Assembly: GCF_014596445.1 (NCBI RefSeq)
Contig: NZ_MECL01000115.1
Coordinates: forward strand, 1 to 64,000
DNA: 64,000 nucleotides
Direction of reading: 5' to 3'
From: Streptomyces sp. CBMA29
GTDB taxonomy: Bacteria > Actinomycetota > Actinomycetes > Streptomycetales > Streptomycetaceae
Under the pieces are notes generated by a model. The model was not told where the DNA came from, ran no database searches, and saw only the letters and a program-made list of their open reading frames with translations. Both the position numbers and the translations under genes were made by a program. Positions 1-8,294 of the stretch are shown here, in pieces (the first letter of the stretch is position 1; every line of letters starts with the position of its first letter).

Positions 1-720
1 GCCGGGGCGCTGCTGGCCGCGGGCGCCGCCTGGGCGCTGCGCCGCCGCCCGGTCCCCGCCGACCTGTGGGTGTGGCTGGCCGCCTCAGGGGCCGCCGTGG
101 TCTCCGGCTTCCAGTTCTACGGCCACTACTTCCTCCAGGCGGTGCCCCCGCTGGTGCTGATCGGTGTGGCCGCCGTCCGCGCGCTGCCCCGGCTGCGCGC
201 CGCCGTCGCCTGCTGGACCGTACTGGCCTGCGCCGGATTCCTGGTCTGGGACCTGGCCGCGCCGAGCCGCGAGCTGGACCACGCGGTCACCGTCGCGGCC
301 GCGGTCCGCGCGCACACCGCGCCCGACGACCGCGTCCTGGTGTGGGGCATACACCCCGAGACGTACTGGTTCGCCGACCGGCGGCCCGCCAGCCGCTATC
401 TGACCGCGGGCTTCCTCACCAACTTCAGCGGCGGGCGCGGCGGGGTCCGGGTGGGGGAGCGGTACGCGGTCCCGGGCGCCTGGCGTGCCTTCGGCGCGGA
501 ATTCTCCGCGCACCCGCCCGCGCTGGTGGTCGACGACTCCCGCGGCGCCCCGTACGCGGTCGCCCGCACGCCGACCCTGCGTGACCTGCTGGATTCCGGC
601 TACCGGCGGGTGGCGACGGTCGATGGGGCGGTCGTCTGGGCGCGCGAGGCCGCAGGACCGGCCGGGCGCGGCGGCGCTCATGGGGGACCGGCTGGACGTG
701 GCGCATGGGGACGATGGTAA
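1..720 (+). CDS. C-terminal part of a membrane glycosyltransferase (GT39-like), 5' end outside window
   Basis: The frame is open from base 1, so the gene begins upstream; about 239 residues are visible. The first ~75 residues contain two or three hydrophobic segments with the sequence GFQFYGHYFLQAVPPL, a motif I associate with the membrane part of dolichyl-phosphate-mannose-type (GT39/PMT-like) glycosyltransferases. The rest is a soluble C-terminal domain (around VLVWGIHPETYWFADRRPAS) that in this family lies outside the membrane. It ends in a Gly/Ala-rich tail with a TAA stop 43 bp before the DsbA-like gene, so the two may be cotranscribed. Substrate cannot be inferred. Family assignment is moderate because the catalytic N-terminus is missing. 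Confidence 0.6.
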   Translation, partial: AGALLAAGAAWALRRRPVPADLWVWLAASGAAVVSGFQFYGHYFLQAVPPLVLIGVAAVRALPRLRAAVACWTVLACAGFLVWDLAAPSRELDHAVTVAAAVRAHTAPDDRVLVWGIHPETYWFADRRPASRYLTAGFLTNFSGGRGGVRVGERYAVPGAWRAFGAEFSAHPPALVVDDSRGAPYAVARTPTLRDLLDSGYRRVATVDGAVVWAREAAGPAGRGGAHGGPAGRGAWGRW

Positions 721-763
721 AAAGGCGCGAGAGCTGGTGCGGCAATATCGAGGTGGCGTTGTC

Positions 764-1630
764 ATGACGGAGTCCAAGGGACCCGGGAACCAGGACCGTG
801 CGAAGGACGGGGGGAGCAAGCCCAAGCGCAGGTCCCTCCTGGACCGGGTACGGCCCTACGCGGTCGGCACGACCGCGATCGTGGTGATCTTCGGCGGGTC
901 CGCGCTGATCGGCGAGCACGTACGCAGCACCAAGGACGACAAGGTGCGCGAGCCCTCGGGCGTCATCGCCGCGCCCATCGTGCCCACGGGCCCGGTGGAC
1001 ACCGCGTCGCCCAGCCCCAGCGCCACCCCCACGGGCCCCAAGCTCGGCCTGCCGGTGCGGCCGTCCGTGCCGGTCACGGTCACGATCTTCGTGGACCTGC
1101 GCAGCCCCGACTCCAAGGCGTTCGCCGATGAGTACCAGGCCACGCTGACGCAGTTGCTGACGACCGGCCAGGCGGAGCTCCAGTACCGCCTGGTGACCGC
1201 CTCCGACCAGCAGTACGGCGGCGAGGGCTCCAAGATCGTCGCCAACGCGGCGGCGTGCGCGCAGGACCAGAGCCGCTTCACGCAGTTCATGAAGGAAGTC
1301 TGGAAGCACCAGCCGGACCCGAAGAGCGACACGCTGACCCACCTGAACTTCCTGAAGGAACTGGCCGTCAAGGCCGGGAAGATCAAGCTCAGCAACTTCG
1401 AGCCGTGCCTGGAGCAGGGCGACCACAACGGCTGGGTGCAGCAGTCGCAGAACGACTTCGCGAAGTCCGGCCTCGGCTCGATCCCGGTGGTGGAGATCAA
1501 CGGCACACCGGTCAAGGACGTGCACTCCACGCTGACCCCGCAGAAGCTGCGCAAGATGGTGCTCGCCGAGGCCAAGCGCGTGATCGCGGTGCAGGCCACA
1601 CCGTCGGACACGCCCACGCTGCTGGGCTGA
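764..1630 (+). CDS. Membrane-anchored DsbA/thioredoxin-fold protein lacking the CxxC motif
   Basis: A 288-residue protein with a basic N-terminus, one signal-anchor helix at about residues 33-50 and a Thr/Pro/Ser linker, then an extracytoplasmic DsbA-like (Thioredoxin_4) domain from about residue 100. The strand that should lead into CxxC reads VTIFVDLRSPDSKAF, so both active-site cysteines are absent. The cis-proline loop is kept (SIPVVEINGTPV). Two other cysteines (AACAQDQ and FEPCLEQG) lie in the helical insertion and are not placed for redox catalysis. The start is the ATG preceded by AGGTGG at 751-756; longer in-frame starts overlap the upstream gene. Family members with CxxC are disulfide oxidoreductases; this one is more likely a binding or scaffold protein. 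Confidence 0.8.
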   Translation: MTESKGPGNQDRAKDGGSKPKRRSLLDRVRPYAVGTTAIVVIFGGSALIGEHVRSTKDDKVREPSGVIAAPIVPTGPVDTASPSPSATPTGPKLGLPVRPSVPVTVTIFVDLRSPDSKAFADEYQATLTQLLTTGQAELQYRLVTASDQQYGGEGSKIVANAAACAQDQSRFTQFMKEVWKHQPDPKSDTLTHLNFLKELAVKAGKIKLSNFEPCLEQGDHNGWVQQSQNDFAKSGLGSIPVVEINGTPVKDVHSTLTPQKLRKMVLAEAKRVIAVQATPSDTPTLLG

Positions 1631-1810
1631 CGGACTGTCGGATTTCTCCGGCCGCTCCGTCTTCCCCACCGCTGTATCGCCGCTGTATCGCCGCTCCCCG
1701 CGGTCGGGTGTTTCGTGCCCTTGAATCATCGGTATGTCAGATTTCGTCAACTTTTAGGCGAAATCGGGTACTGAAGGCATGTGACACCCGATCACGGAGG
1801 AGTGGTGCGC

Positions 1811-3097
1811 ATGTCCATACCGGTGTTCGATGACGTCGAACCGCTGCCCGCCTGCGGTTGTGAGGAGTGCGCCCGACGGCGCCTCGCCGACTCGATGGCG
1901 CGCGACACCGGTGGACCGGCCACCGGCGCGACGACCCGTGTGGTGGTCGTGGCCGCCGCCGCGGGCACCGCGCTGGGCGGCGCCGCGGGAGCGGTCGCCG
2001 CCGTGCCGCTGCCGTCGCAGGCCACCGCCTTCACCACGGGCCGCGCCGCGCTCGCCGCGGCCCCTGCCACAGCCACTGCCGCGGTCCCGGCCACAGCCCC
2101 GGCCGCCGCACCCCTGCGGCTCACCCGCGACCAGATCATCCAGCGCGCCCGCACCTGGGCGGACGCCAAGGTGCCGTACAGCATGACCGCGTACTGGAAG
2201 GACGGGTACCGGCAGGACTGCTCCGGCTTCGTCTCCATGGCCTGGGGTCTGGGCAGCAGCGCCTGGACCGGCAATCTGGCCAGTTACGGCGTCCGGATCA
2301 CCAAGGACGAGCTGATGCCCGGTGACATCCTGCTCTTCCACAACGCCGCCGACCCCGAACACGGCTCGCACACGATCATCTTCGACGGCTGGGTGGACGA
2401 CGCGCACACCGCGTACACCGGCTACGAGCAGACGGTCCCGGCCACCCGGGTCCAGACCACGCCGTACGCATACTGGTCCAATTCCGGGAAATACATTCCC
2501 TACCGGTACAAGTATCTGGCGGGTGGCAGCAGTTCGGGATCGGGGTCCGGTGGGTCGTCGGGTTCCACGGCCTTCCCCGGCACGTCCGCCTTCGGCCCTG
2601 GCGCCGACAACGCCAGCGTCACCCGGCTCGGCACCATGCTGGTCGGCCGCGGCGCCAGCTCGTACTACAAGGTCGGTCCCGGACCGAAGTGGAGCGAGTC
2701 CGACCGCGGTGCGACCAGTGCCTTCCAGCGCGCCCAGGGCTGGTCGGGCGGTGACGCGGACGGGCTGCCAGGACCCACGACCTGGTCGTATCTCGTCCAG
2801 GACAAGGGCCGCGACATCTCCGGCGCCCCGCGGGCCTCCGGCGGCACCCCCGCCAAGGTCCCGGCCTACCCCGGCGCGGGCGCCTTCCGGCCCGGCCAGA
2901 CCAACGACTCGGTACTCGCCCTCGGCAAACGGCTCGTCGCCAAGGGCTTCGGCAAGAACTACACGGTGGGCCCCAGCCGTACATGGGGCGAGGCAGACCG
3001 GCGCAATGTCGAGGCGTTCCAGCGGTCCCTTGGCTGGACCGGGCGCGACGCGGACGGCTACCCCGGCCCCGAGACCTGGAGACGACTGTTCACGTGA
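1811..3097 (+). CDS. NlpC/P60-type cysteine peptidase with two C-terminal peptidoglycan-binding repeats
   Basis: A 428-residue protein. The N-terminus has a Cys-rich segment (CGCEECARRR) followed by a hydrophobic Ala-rich helix at about residues 45-75. The peptidase domain (about residues 100-235) shows the NlpC/P60-like nucleophile in DCSGFVSMAWGL and a candidate catalytic His in HTIIFDGW. After a Gly/Ser linker come two related ~75-residue repeats, each ending in a 'F-R-LGW-G-ADG-PGP-TW' pattern, which I read as peptidoglycan-binding domains typical of actinomycete wall hydrolases. The start ATG has GGAGGA 8 bp upstream. The stop overlaps the next start (GTGA), so the two genes are translationally coupled. 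Expected role: cleaving peptide stems in the cell wall. Confidence 0.85.
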   Translation: MSIPVFDDVEPLPACGCEECARRRLADSMARDTGGPATGATTRVVVVAAAAGTALGGAAGAVAAVPLPSQATAFTTGRAALAAAPATATAAVPATAPAAAPLRLTRDQIIQRARTWADAKVPYSMTAYWKDGYRQDCSGFVSMAWGLGSSAWTGNLASYGVRITKDELMPGDILLFHNAADPEHGSHTIIFDGWVDDAHTAYTGYEQTVPATRVQTTPYAYWSNSGKYIPYRYKYLAGGSSSGSGSGGSSGSTAFPGTSAFGPGADNASVTRLGTMLVGRGASSYYKVGPGPKWSESDRGATSAFQRAQGWSGGDADGLPGPTTWSYLVQDKGRDISGAPRASGGTPAKVPAYPGAGAFRPGQTNDSVLALGKRLVAKGFGKNYTVGPSRTWGEADRRNVEAFQRSLGWTGRDADGYPGPETWRRLFT

Positions 3098-4398
3098 CGA
3101 CATCTTCCACCGCCGCAGGGACGGGTCTGCCGGAGCAGACCCGCCCGGCCGCCCACAGCGGCAGCACCGAAGGCCACTCCGCTCCCGCCCCCGCCGCCCC
3201 GCCGGAGCTCGTCGAACGGCCGGGGCCCTGCCTGCCCGGCTGGACCGCGACCGTCGTCGTGCTCGCCGCGACCGCCGGCCTCTGCTGGCTGCTGTGGCGG
3301 GCCGGCGTCCTGCCCGCCGACATCGCCGGCCGCCCCCTGCTGCCGCCCCCGCCCGGCGGCGGCATGGCCCCGCCCCCGCCTCCCGGCTACGGCTACCCGC
3401 AGCCGGCGGCGGTGCCGACGGTCGGCCCCGGCTACATGGCGGTGCTCCGCTACCGCGGCCAGGACGGCAGTGAACAGCAGCTCATCCGGCGTTCGGCGCC
3501 CGGCACTCCGCACCCGGAGTGGCAGATCCTGCACGAGCTGCGCTCGATGGGCGTGCGGCCCGAGCAGGTGCTCGAACTGCACACCGAACTGGAGTCGTGC
3601 GACCTGCCCGGCGGTTACTGCACGCGGATGATCCGCGAGACCTGGCCGCAGGTGCGGATCAGCCACACCGCGCCGTACGGCAGGGACCACGCCAGCCGCC
3701 AGCAGGGCGTCCAGCATCTGCTGACGCACCAGGGCGAGCTGCACCAGGTGGCGGGCGCGCCCGCGCGCCCGCAGCCGCAGCGGGTGCCGATGCCCGACCC
3801 GCACAGTGTGCTGCGGGTGCCGCCGGTGCCGCTCGACGTGATCGGGCAGGAGCTGGCGGCGGCCTTCGGGCCGCAGGGCCTGTTCCGCTTCGACCAGCGG
3901 GCGGTGTCCCGGCAGGGCGTGCCCGACATCGTGGCGCAGACCCTGGTGTGGTCCGGGCTGCCGGTGGACTTCGGCCCGTTCTTCTGGGCGCAGGCCCAGC
4001 CGGGCCAGCCGGTGCCGACGCTGGCGGAGCTGGCCCAGCAGCGCGGCGTGCGGGCGGCGTCGGACGCGGGCTCGTATCTGGTGATGGGCAATGACTTCGG
4101 CCGTCAGCTCTGTGTGCAGTACGGCACCGCGCACATCGTGGCGGTGCCGTTGGAGGCCGGTCCCGGCGGACAGCCCGCGCCGCCGCAGTTCGTCAATTCG
4201 AGCCTGCCGGAATTCGCCCGCTGCCTGGCGCTGCTGGGCCGGATGTGGCGGCTGCGGATCGGGCTGACGCCCGATCAGGCGGGCCGCTGGACGGTGGACT
4301 TCCAGGCGCAGCTCGCCGCGCAGGACCCGGCGGCCATCGCCTCGCCCGACCACTGGTGGTCGGTCCTCATCGAGCAGATGTGGGACGGACTGCTGTAA
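3094..4398 (+). CDS. Membrane protein with deaminase-like (XOO_2897-type) and SUKH-4-like domains
   Basis: A 434-residue protein starting at a GTG that overlaps the previous stop by 4 bp. It has a Pro/Ala-rich N-terminus, one transmembrane helix at about residues 48-70, a Pro/Gly linker, then a domain at about 105-225. That domain carries HPEWQIL (an H-x-E metal/catalytic signature) and LESCDLPGGYC (two spaced cysteines), the layout of the zinc-dependent cytidine-deaminase superfamily found in polymorphic toxins. Residues about 260-434 contain FVNSSLPEFARCLALL, which resembles SUKH-4 immunity domains. Joining a toxin-type deaminase with an immunity-type fold in one polypeptide is odd for a secreted toxin and suggests a resident, self-restrained enzyme or a sensor. 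Substrate unknown. The domain calls are from motifs only. Confidence 0.7.
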   Translation: MTTSSTAAGTGLPEQTRPAAHSGSTEGHSAPAPAAPPELVERPGPCLPGWTATVVVLAATAGLCWLLWRAGVLPADIAGRPLLPPPPGGGMAPPPPPGYGYPQPAAVPTVGPGYMAVLRYRGQDGSEQQLIRRSAPGTPHPEWQILHELRSMGVRPEQVLELHTELESCDLPGGYCTRMIRETWPQVRISHTAPYGRDHASRQQGVQHLLTHQGELHQVAGAPARPQPQRVPMPDPHSVLRVPPVPLDVIGQELAAAFGPQGLFRFDQRAVSRQGVPDIVAQTLVWSGLPVDFGPFFWAQAQPGQPVPTLAELAQQRGVRAASDAGSYLVMGNDFGRQLCVQYGTAHIVAVPLEAGPGGQPAPPQFVNSSLPEFARCLALLGRMWRLRIGLTPDQAGRWTVDFQAQLAAQDPAAIASPDHWWSVLIEQMWDGLL

Positions 4399-4509
4399 CT
4401 GCCCCGGGAGGGCCCGGCCGACGGATGTACCGCCGCGCCGGGTCGCGGGAAAGGCGTCACCGGCCCCGCTGCGGCGGGGCCGGTCGCTGTGCCGGGTCGG
4501 ACGGGCCGG

Positions 4510-5421
4510 TCAGGCGCTCGGCGGTGAGAACAGCGCCCGGACGGTCTCGGTGGCCAGGTCGCGCAGCCAGATGTGGGCGCGGTCCTCGTCGTACCGCTGG
4601 TGCCACAGCAGGTACAAGGGGACGTCGGGCAACGGGAGCGGCGTCGGCAGGGTGAGCAGGCCGAGGTGGTCCCGGGCCTCGCGGGTGACCGCGTCGGGCA
4701 CGGTGACCACGAGGTCGGTGTCGAGGACCAGCCGCAGCGCGAAGGCGGCGGTGGGCCCGGCGGCGACGACGCGCCGTTCGAGGCCGCGCGCGGCCAGGGC
4801 GTCGTCGACCGAGTCGCGCAGACTTCCGCGCCGGGAAACGGTGAGGTGTTCCGCCGCCGCGTAACGCTCGGGGCTCACCGGGCCCTCGGCGAGCGGGTGG
4901 CCGGGCCGGACGGCGACGACCAGCCGGTCCCGGCCGACGAGGCGGTGGCGGACGTCGGGAAGCGCCGACCGGCCGGAGCTGGATTCGAGGTCGGCCTCGC
5001 CCCGGTGCGACTCGGGCGTGTCCGTGCCGGGTTCGGCGGACAGCCGCAGCCGGGCGCCGGGCGCCTGCTCGCGGACGGCCCTGGTCAGGGCGGTGCCGCA
5101 GGCCGCGGTCAGCGCGTCGTGCCAGCGCACGGTGAAGACCCGGTCCAGAGCCGCCAGGTCGAGGCTCTGCCGCGCGGACAGCAGGCGGTGGGCCTGCTGC
5201 ACGAGAGCGTGGACCTCGGCGCGCATCGCGAGCGCACGCGGGGTGGGGAGCATGCCGCGCCCGGCGCGGACCAGGATCTGGTCACCGGTGACCTTGCGGA
5301 TACGGCCCAGGGATCGGCTCATCGCGGGCGCGGTCACATGGAGGCGGGCCGCGGCGCCGGTGACGCTCCCCTCCTCCAGCAGGGCGTCAAGGGCCGTGAG
5401 CAGGTTCAGATCCAGTTGCAT
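4510..5421 (-). CDS. LysR-family transcriptional regulator
   Basis: A 303-residue protein with the classic LysR N-terminus MQLDLNLLTALDALLEEGSV and winged HTH (GAAARLHVTAPAMSRSLGRIR), followed by a substrate-binding domain with an RLVGRDRLVVAVRPGHPLA segment. I chose the ATG at 5421 because family alignment begins there; the frame stays open further upstream. It is transcribed away from the inositol-phosphatase-like gene, with 116 bp between the starts, the usual LysR arrangement, so it probably controls the divergent pair as well as itself. The N-terminal 'DLNLL' form and C-terminal LLWHQRYDEDRAHIWLR resemble the NodD/LinR-like branch, which often controls catabolic genes. The effector is not predictable. 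Confidence 0.9.
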   Translation of the reverse strand: MQLDLNLLTALDALLEEGSVTGAAARLHVTAPAMSRSLGRIRKVTGDQILVRAGRGMLPTPRALAMRAEVHALVQQAHRLLSARQSLDLAALDRVFTVRWHDALTAACGTALTRAVREQAPGARLRLSAEPGTDTPESHRGEADLESSSGRSALPDVRHRLVGRDRLVVAVRPGHPLAEGPVSPERYAAAEHLTVSRRGSLRDSVDDALAARGLERRVVAAGPTAAFALRLVLDTDLVVTVPDAVTREARDHLGLLTLPTPLPLPDVPLYLLWHQRYDEDRAHIWLRDLATETVRALFSPPSA

Positions 5422-5537
5422 GACAGTAAATCTACAAGTGAAAAGCATGCACTTGTCGTTAATCCACGGGCGGCCTACCGTCGAAGTGCGGGCGCGAGAG
5501 GAACCGCCCCGCATCCATCGGCACCAGGGAGCCCCCC

Positions 5538-6350
5538 ATGAGCACAGCCATGCCTTTCGCCGTCGGCACGACCCTCCTGGCCGACGTGACGGCCGCGGTC
5601 CGGACCGCCGGTCGTACGTTGCGCGACCGCTACACCACGCACGCCCGGGGCGTGAGCCTGGACGAGGTCGTCGCGGAGATCCACGCCAACGACGACGCGG
5701 TGCTGAGCGTGCTGCGCGAACCGCTGCTGCGGGCCCGGCCGGGATCGCGGTGGACCGAGGACGAGTTGGCGGGCGGCGCGCTCCCGCCCGGGGAGTGGTG
5801 GGTGGTCGACCCCGCCGAGGGCAACATCAACCACGTGCACGGCATGGAGGACTGGGCCGTCACCGCCACCCTGGTCCGCGACAACCAGCCGGTGCTCACC
5901 GTCGTCCACCTGCCGCTGACCGGCGACACGTACACCGCGGTCGCCGGCGGCGGCGCCCGCCTCAACGACCGGCCCCTGACGGTGTCCGCCAAGACCGACC
6001 TGGCCGCCGCGCTCATCGGCACCGGTCAGGCCAGGCCCGGCGAGGACGAGCGCACTTTCCGGCGGATCGGTGACTCCGTCACCGCCATGCTCGTCAACGG
6101 CCTGGTCGTACGCGTGTCCGTGCCCGCCACGATGCAGCTCATCCACGTCGCCGCCGGACGCATGGACGCCTTCTGGCAGTTCTCCGACGTCCGCTCAGGA
6201 CTGGTCGCCGGCGCCCTGCTGGTCTCCGAGGCCGGAGGGACCGTCACCGACCTGGCGGGCGAGCCCTGGAACACCGGAAGCCGCGACTTCCTGGCCGCCG
6301 CCCCCGGCGTCCACGCCGCCGCCCGCGCTGTCCTGTCGCCGATCGCCTGA
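5538..6350 (+). CDS. Inositol-monophosphatase-fold protein with altered metal-site motifs
   Basis: A 270-residue protein matching the length and fold of the IMPase/CysQ/FBPase family. Motif 1 reads WVVDPAEGNINHVHG where the family has DPIDGT-NF, so the second metal-binding Asp is Glu and the following Thr is Asn. Motif 2 reads SDVRSGLVAGALLVSEAGG; its Asp and EAGG are kept but the usual Trp is lost. Such enzymes hydrolyse sugar or inositol phosphates with Mg2+; the changed residues make ordinary IMPase chemistry uncertain. The ATG start has GGGAG about 8 bp upstream. It lies 47 bp before an NADP-binding oxidoreductase gene and divergent from the LysR gene, suggesting a small regulated operon. 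Confidence 0.85.
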   Translation: MSTAMPFAVGTTLLADVTAAVRTAGRTLRDRYTTHARGVSLDEVVAEIHANDDAVLSVLREPLLRARPGSRWTEDELAGGALPPGEWWVVDPAEGNINHVHGMEDWAVTATLVRDNQPVLTVVHLPLTGDTYTAVAGGGARLNDRPLTVSAKTDLAAALIGTGQARPGEDERTFRRIGDSVTAMLVNGLVVRVSVPATMQLIHVAAGRMDAFWQFSDVRSGLVAGALLVSEAGGTVTDLAGEPWNTGSRDFLAAAPGVHAAARAVLSPIA

Positions 6351-6397
6351 CCGGACGCCCCGCACTTCCCGCCCGACACCGCAAGGAGCATCACCTC

Positions 6398-7033
6398 ATG
6401 ACCACCATCGGCATCCTGGGCGCGGGCCGCGTCGGGACCGGCCTCGCCAACAAGCTCTCCGCCGCGGGACACCAGGTCACCCTCGGCGGCCGGACCCCGG
6501 CAGACACCGCCGCCCGCGCCGCCCCTACGGTCGTCCTCGCCGACCAGCCCACGGCCGCCCGCGGCGCGGACATCGTGATCAACGCGACGCCCGGCGACAG
6601 TTCGCTGGAACGCCTCACCGGCCTGCGCGCCGAGCTCTCCGGGAAGATCCTCGTCGATGTCTCCAACGCCACCCGCGACGCCGAGGACGGCCTGCCCGGC
6701 GACCTGTGCTACCCCGGCAGCAGTCTCGCCGAACACCTTCAGGCCGCGCTCCCCGACACCCGTGTGGTCAAGACCCTCAACACCATGCTGTTCATGGTCA
6801 TGACCGCTCCCGGAATCCTGGCCACCCCGCCGACCGCCTTTGTCTCGGGGGACGACGAGAACGCGAAGAAGACCGTCACCGGTCTGCTCGCCGACCTCGG
6901 CTGGCAGCCCGCCTGGATCGAGGATCTCGGCGGCATCGGCACCGCCCGCGCCACCGAGGCGATGATCCTGGCCGTGCCCCACGTCCTGCGCCGGAACGGC
7001 TTCACGCCGTTCGCCGTCTCCCTCTCGCGCTGA
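6398..7033 (+). CDS. NADPH-binding oxidoreductase, F420-dependent NADP reductase-like
   Basis: A 211-residue single-domain Rossmann protein. The N-terminal TIGILGAGRVGTGLANKLSAAGH is a dinucleotide-binding loop, and LGGRTP after the second strand favours NADPH. The middle segment VVKTLNTMLFMVM is characteristic of the NADPH-dependent F420 reductase/'coenzyme F420-dependent NADP oxidoreductase' family (PF03807 type). AAGGAGC precedes the ATG. It follows the IMPase-like gene by 47 bp on the same strand, so the two probably form an operon under the divergent LysR regulator. Actinomycetes make F420, but the sequence does not prove that F420 is the partner; other members act on different substrates. 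Confidence 0.85.
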   Translation: MTTIGILGAGRVGTGLANKLSAAGHQVTLGGRTPADTAARAAPTVVLADQPTAARGADIVINATPGDSSLERLTGLRAELSGKILVDVSNATRDAEDGLPGDLCYPGSSLAEHLQAALPDTRVVKTLNTMLFMVMTAPGILATPPTAFVSGDDENAKKTVTGLLADLGWQPAWIEDLGGIGTARATEAMILAVPHVLRRNGFTPFAVSLSR

Positions 7034-7223
7034 CCCCCACCCCGCACACGGCGAAGAGCCGGGTGACGAAGGGCACTTCCCTTCTTCACCCGGCCCGTCT
7101 GTGTTCGGGGCCATCGGGAAGGGAGTGGATGGGTAGGAGACAGGTCGGAGTGTCGCACCCCGTACAATTCGGACATAAGCCAAAAATAGGCAGGACGGAA
7201 CGGCCGACGGCGAGGGGCAGGGC

Positions 7224-8177
7224 ATGAGCAGCAACACCGCATCGTCAGCCCGCAACATCGACACCGCGCGCGGACGCGGCTATCGGCCGGAACAGGTCGA
7301 CCGTTTCCTCGACGAGTTGTCGGAGGACCGGGACGCCGCCTGGGAGCGGGCCGCACGGCTGACGGTGCTCGCCAACGAGATGGACGCCGAGTGCGCCTCG
7401 CTGCGGCACCAGGTCGAAGCGCTCGGCGCCACCTCGTTCGACGCGCTCGGCGACGGCGCCCAGGAGCTGTTGCGGCTGGTCGAGGAGGAGGCCGCGGCCG
7501 TACGCGACCGCGCCGAGGCCGAGGCGCAGCACGCGCGCGACACCGCGGAGACCGCCCGCCGCACCCTCCAGGACGAGACCCGCGCCGCCGCCTCCGCCCG
7601 GCTCGCCGCCGCCGAGGAGCAGGCGGAACGGCTCCTGGACGAGGCGTGCGGACGCGCCTCCGAGATCCTCGGCCAGGCCCGCGCGGAAGCCGAGGCCGTA
7701 CGCGGCGAGGCGGGCCGTGCCCTCGACGCCATGCGGCAGGACGTCGGCCGGACCCTGGCCGAGGTCGACAAGGAGCGCCGCGAACGGCTCGACACCCTCG
7801 AACACGAGCTAGCCGAGCGCGAGGCCGGAGTCGACAGCAGGCTCGCCGACCTCCTCGGCGACGCCGAACGGCGCCTCCACGAGGCGCACCAGGAGCGTGC
7901 CGACGCCGAAGAGGCCCTGCGGGTGCAGCAGCGGGAGGCCGAGGAGCGGGCGTCGGAGCTGCTTGCCCAGGCGCGGACGCACGAGGAGCGCACCCGTCGC
8001 GAGAGCGAGCGCTCGCTGCGCGAGCACGAGCAGCACCGCGACGAGATTCGGGCGCACCTCGCGCACGTACGGGCCACCCTCGCCTCGCTGACCGGCCGCC
8101 ACCTCCCGCCCTCCGGGCCGGACCACCCCGAAACCCCGGATGCCCCCGGCCTCCCCGAGCAAGCCGACCCCACCTGA
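7224..8177 (+). CDS. Long coiled-coil protein (DivIVA/'cellulose-binding protein' type)
   Basis: A 317-residue protein. The N-terminal GRGYRPEQVDRFLDELSEDRDAAWERAARL resembles the DivIVA-like N-terminal region that streptomycete polarity and cytoskeletal proteins share. From about residue 70 to 280 it is an almost uninterrupted Ala/Glu/Arg-rich heptad coiled coil, with a short Pro-rich tail. Related Streptomyces genes are annotated as cellulose-binding proteins, but nothing here suggests a carbohydrate-binding fold. More likely it is an intracellular scaffold or filament-forming protein. It stands alone: 190 bp separate it from the upstream gene and the downstream gene is convergent. Confidence 0.75.
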   Translation: MSSNTASSARNIDTARGRGYRPEQVDRFLDELSEDRDAAWERAARLTVLANEMDAECASLRHQVEALGATSFDALGDGAQELLRLVEEEAAAVRDRAEAEAQHARDTAETARRTLQDETRAAASARLAAAEEQAERLLDEACGRASEILGQARAEAEAVRGEAGRALDAMRQDVGRTLAEVDKERRERLDTLEHELAEREAGVDSRLADLLGDAERRLHEAHQERADAEEALRVQQREAEERASELLAQARTHEERTRRESERSLREHEQHRDEIRAHLAHVRATLASLTGRHLPPSGPDHPETPDAPGLPEQADPT

Positions 8178-8294
8178 CCACGAAAGTGCGCTGCCCCCAG
8201 CGCCCCTCAGTGCACGGCGTGCCTCCCAGCGCAAAGAAACCGCCCCGGGGCCCCGGCCTCGAAGAGCGGCTGACCGTCCAGCGGCAGGCGGGTC

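Noticed and set aside
1631-1810. Possible ydaO-type c-di-AMP riboswitch in front of the wall peptidase gene
   Set aside because: Wall-hydrolase genes of streptomycetes often have one, but I find none of its conserved blocks here or upstream of rpf. Only a short direct repeat (GCTGTATCGCC) and an ATTTCG/CGAAAT inverted repeat are present.
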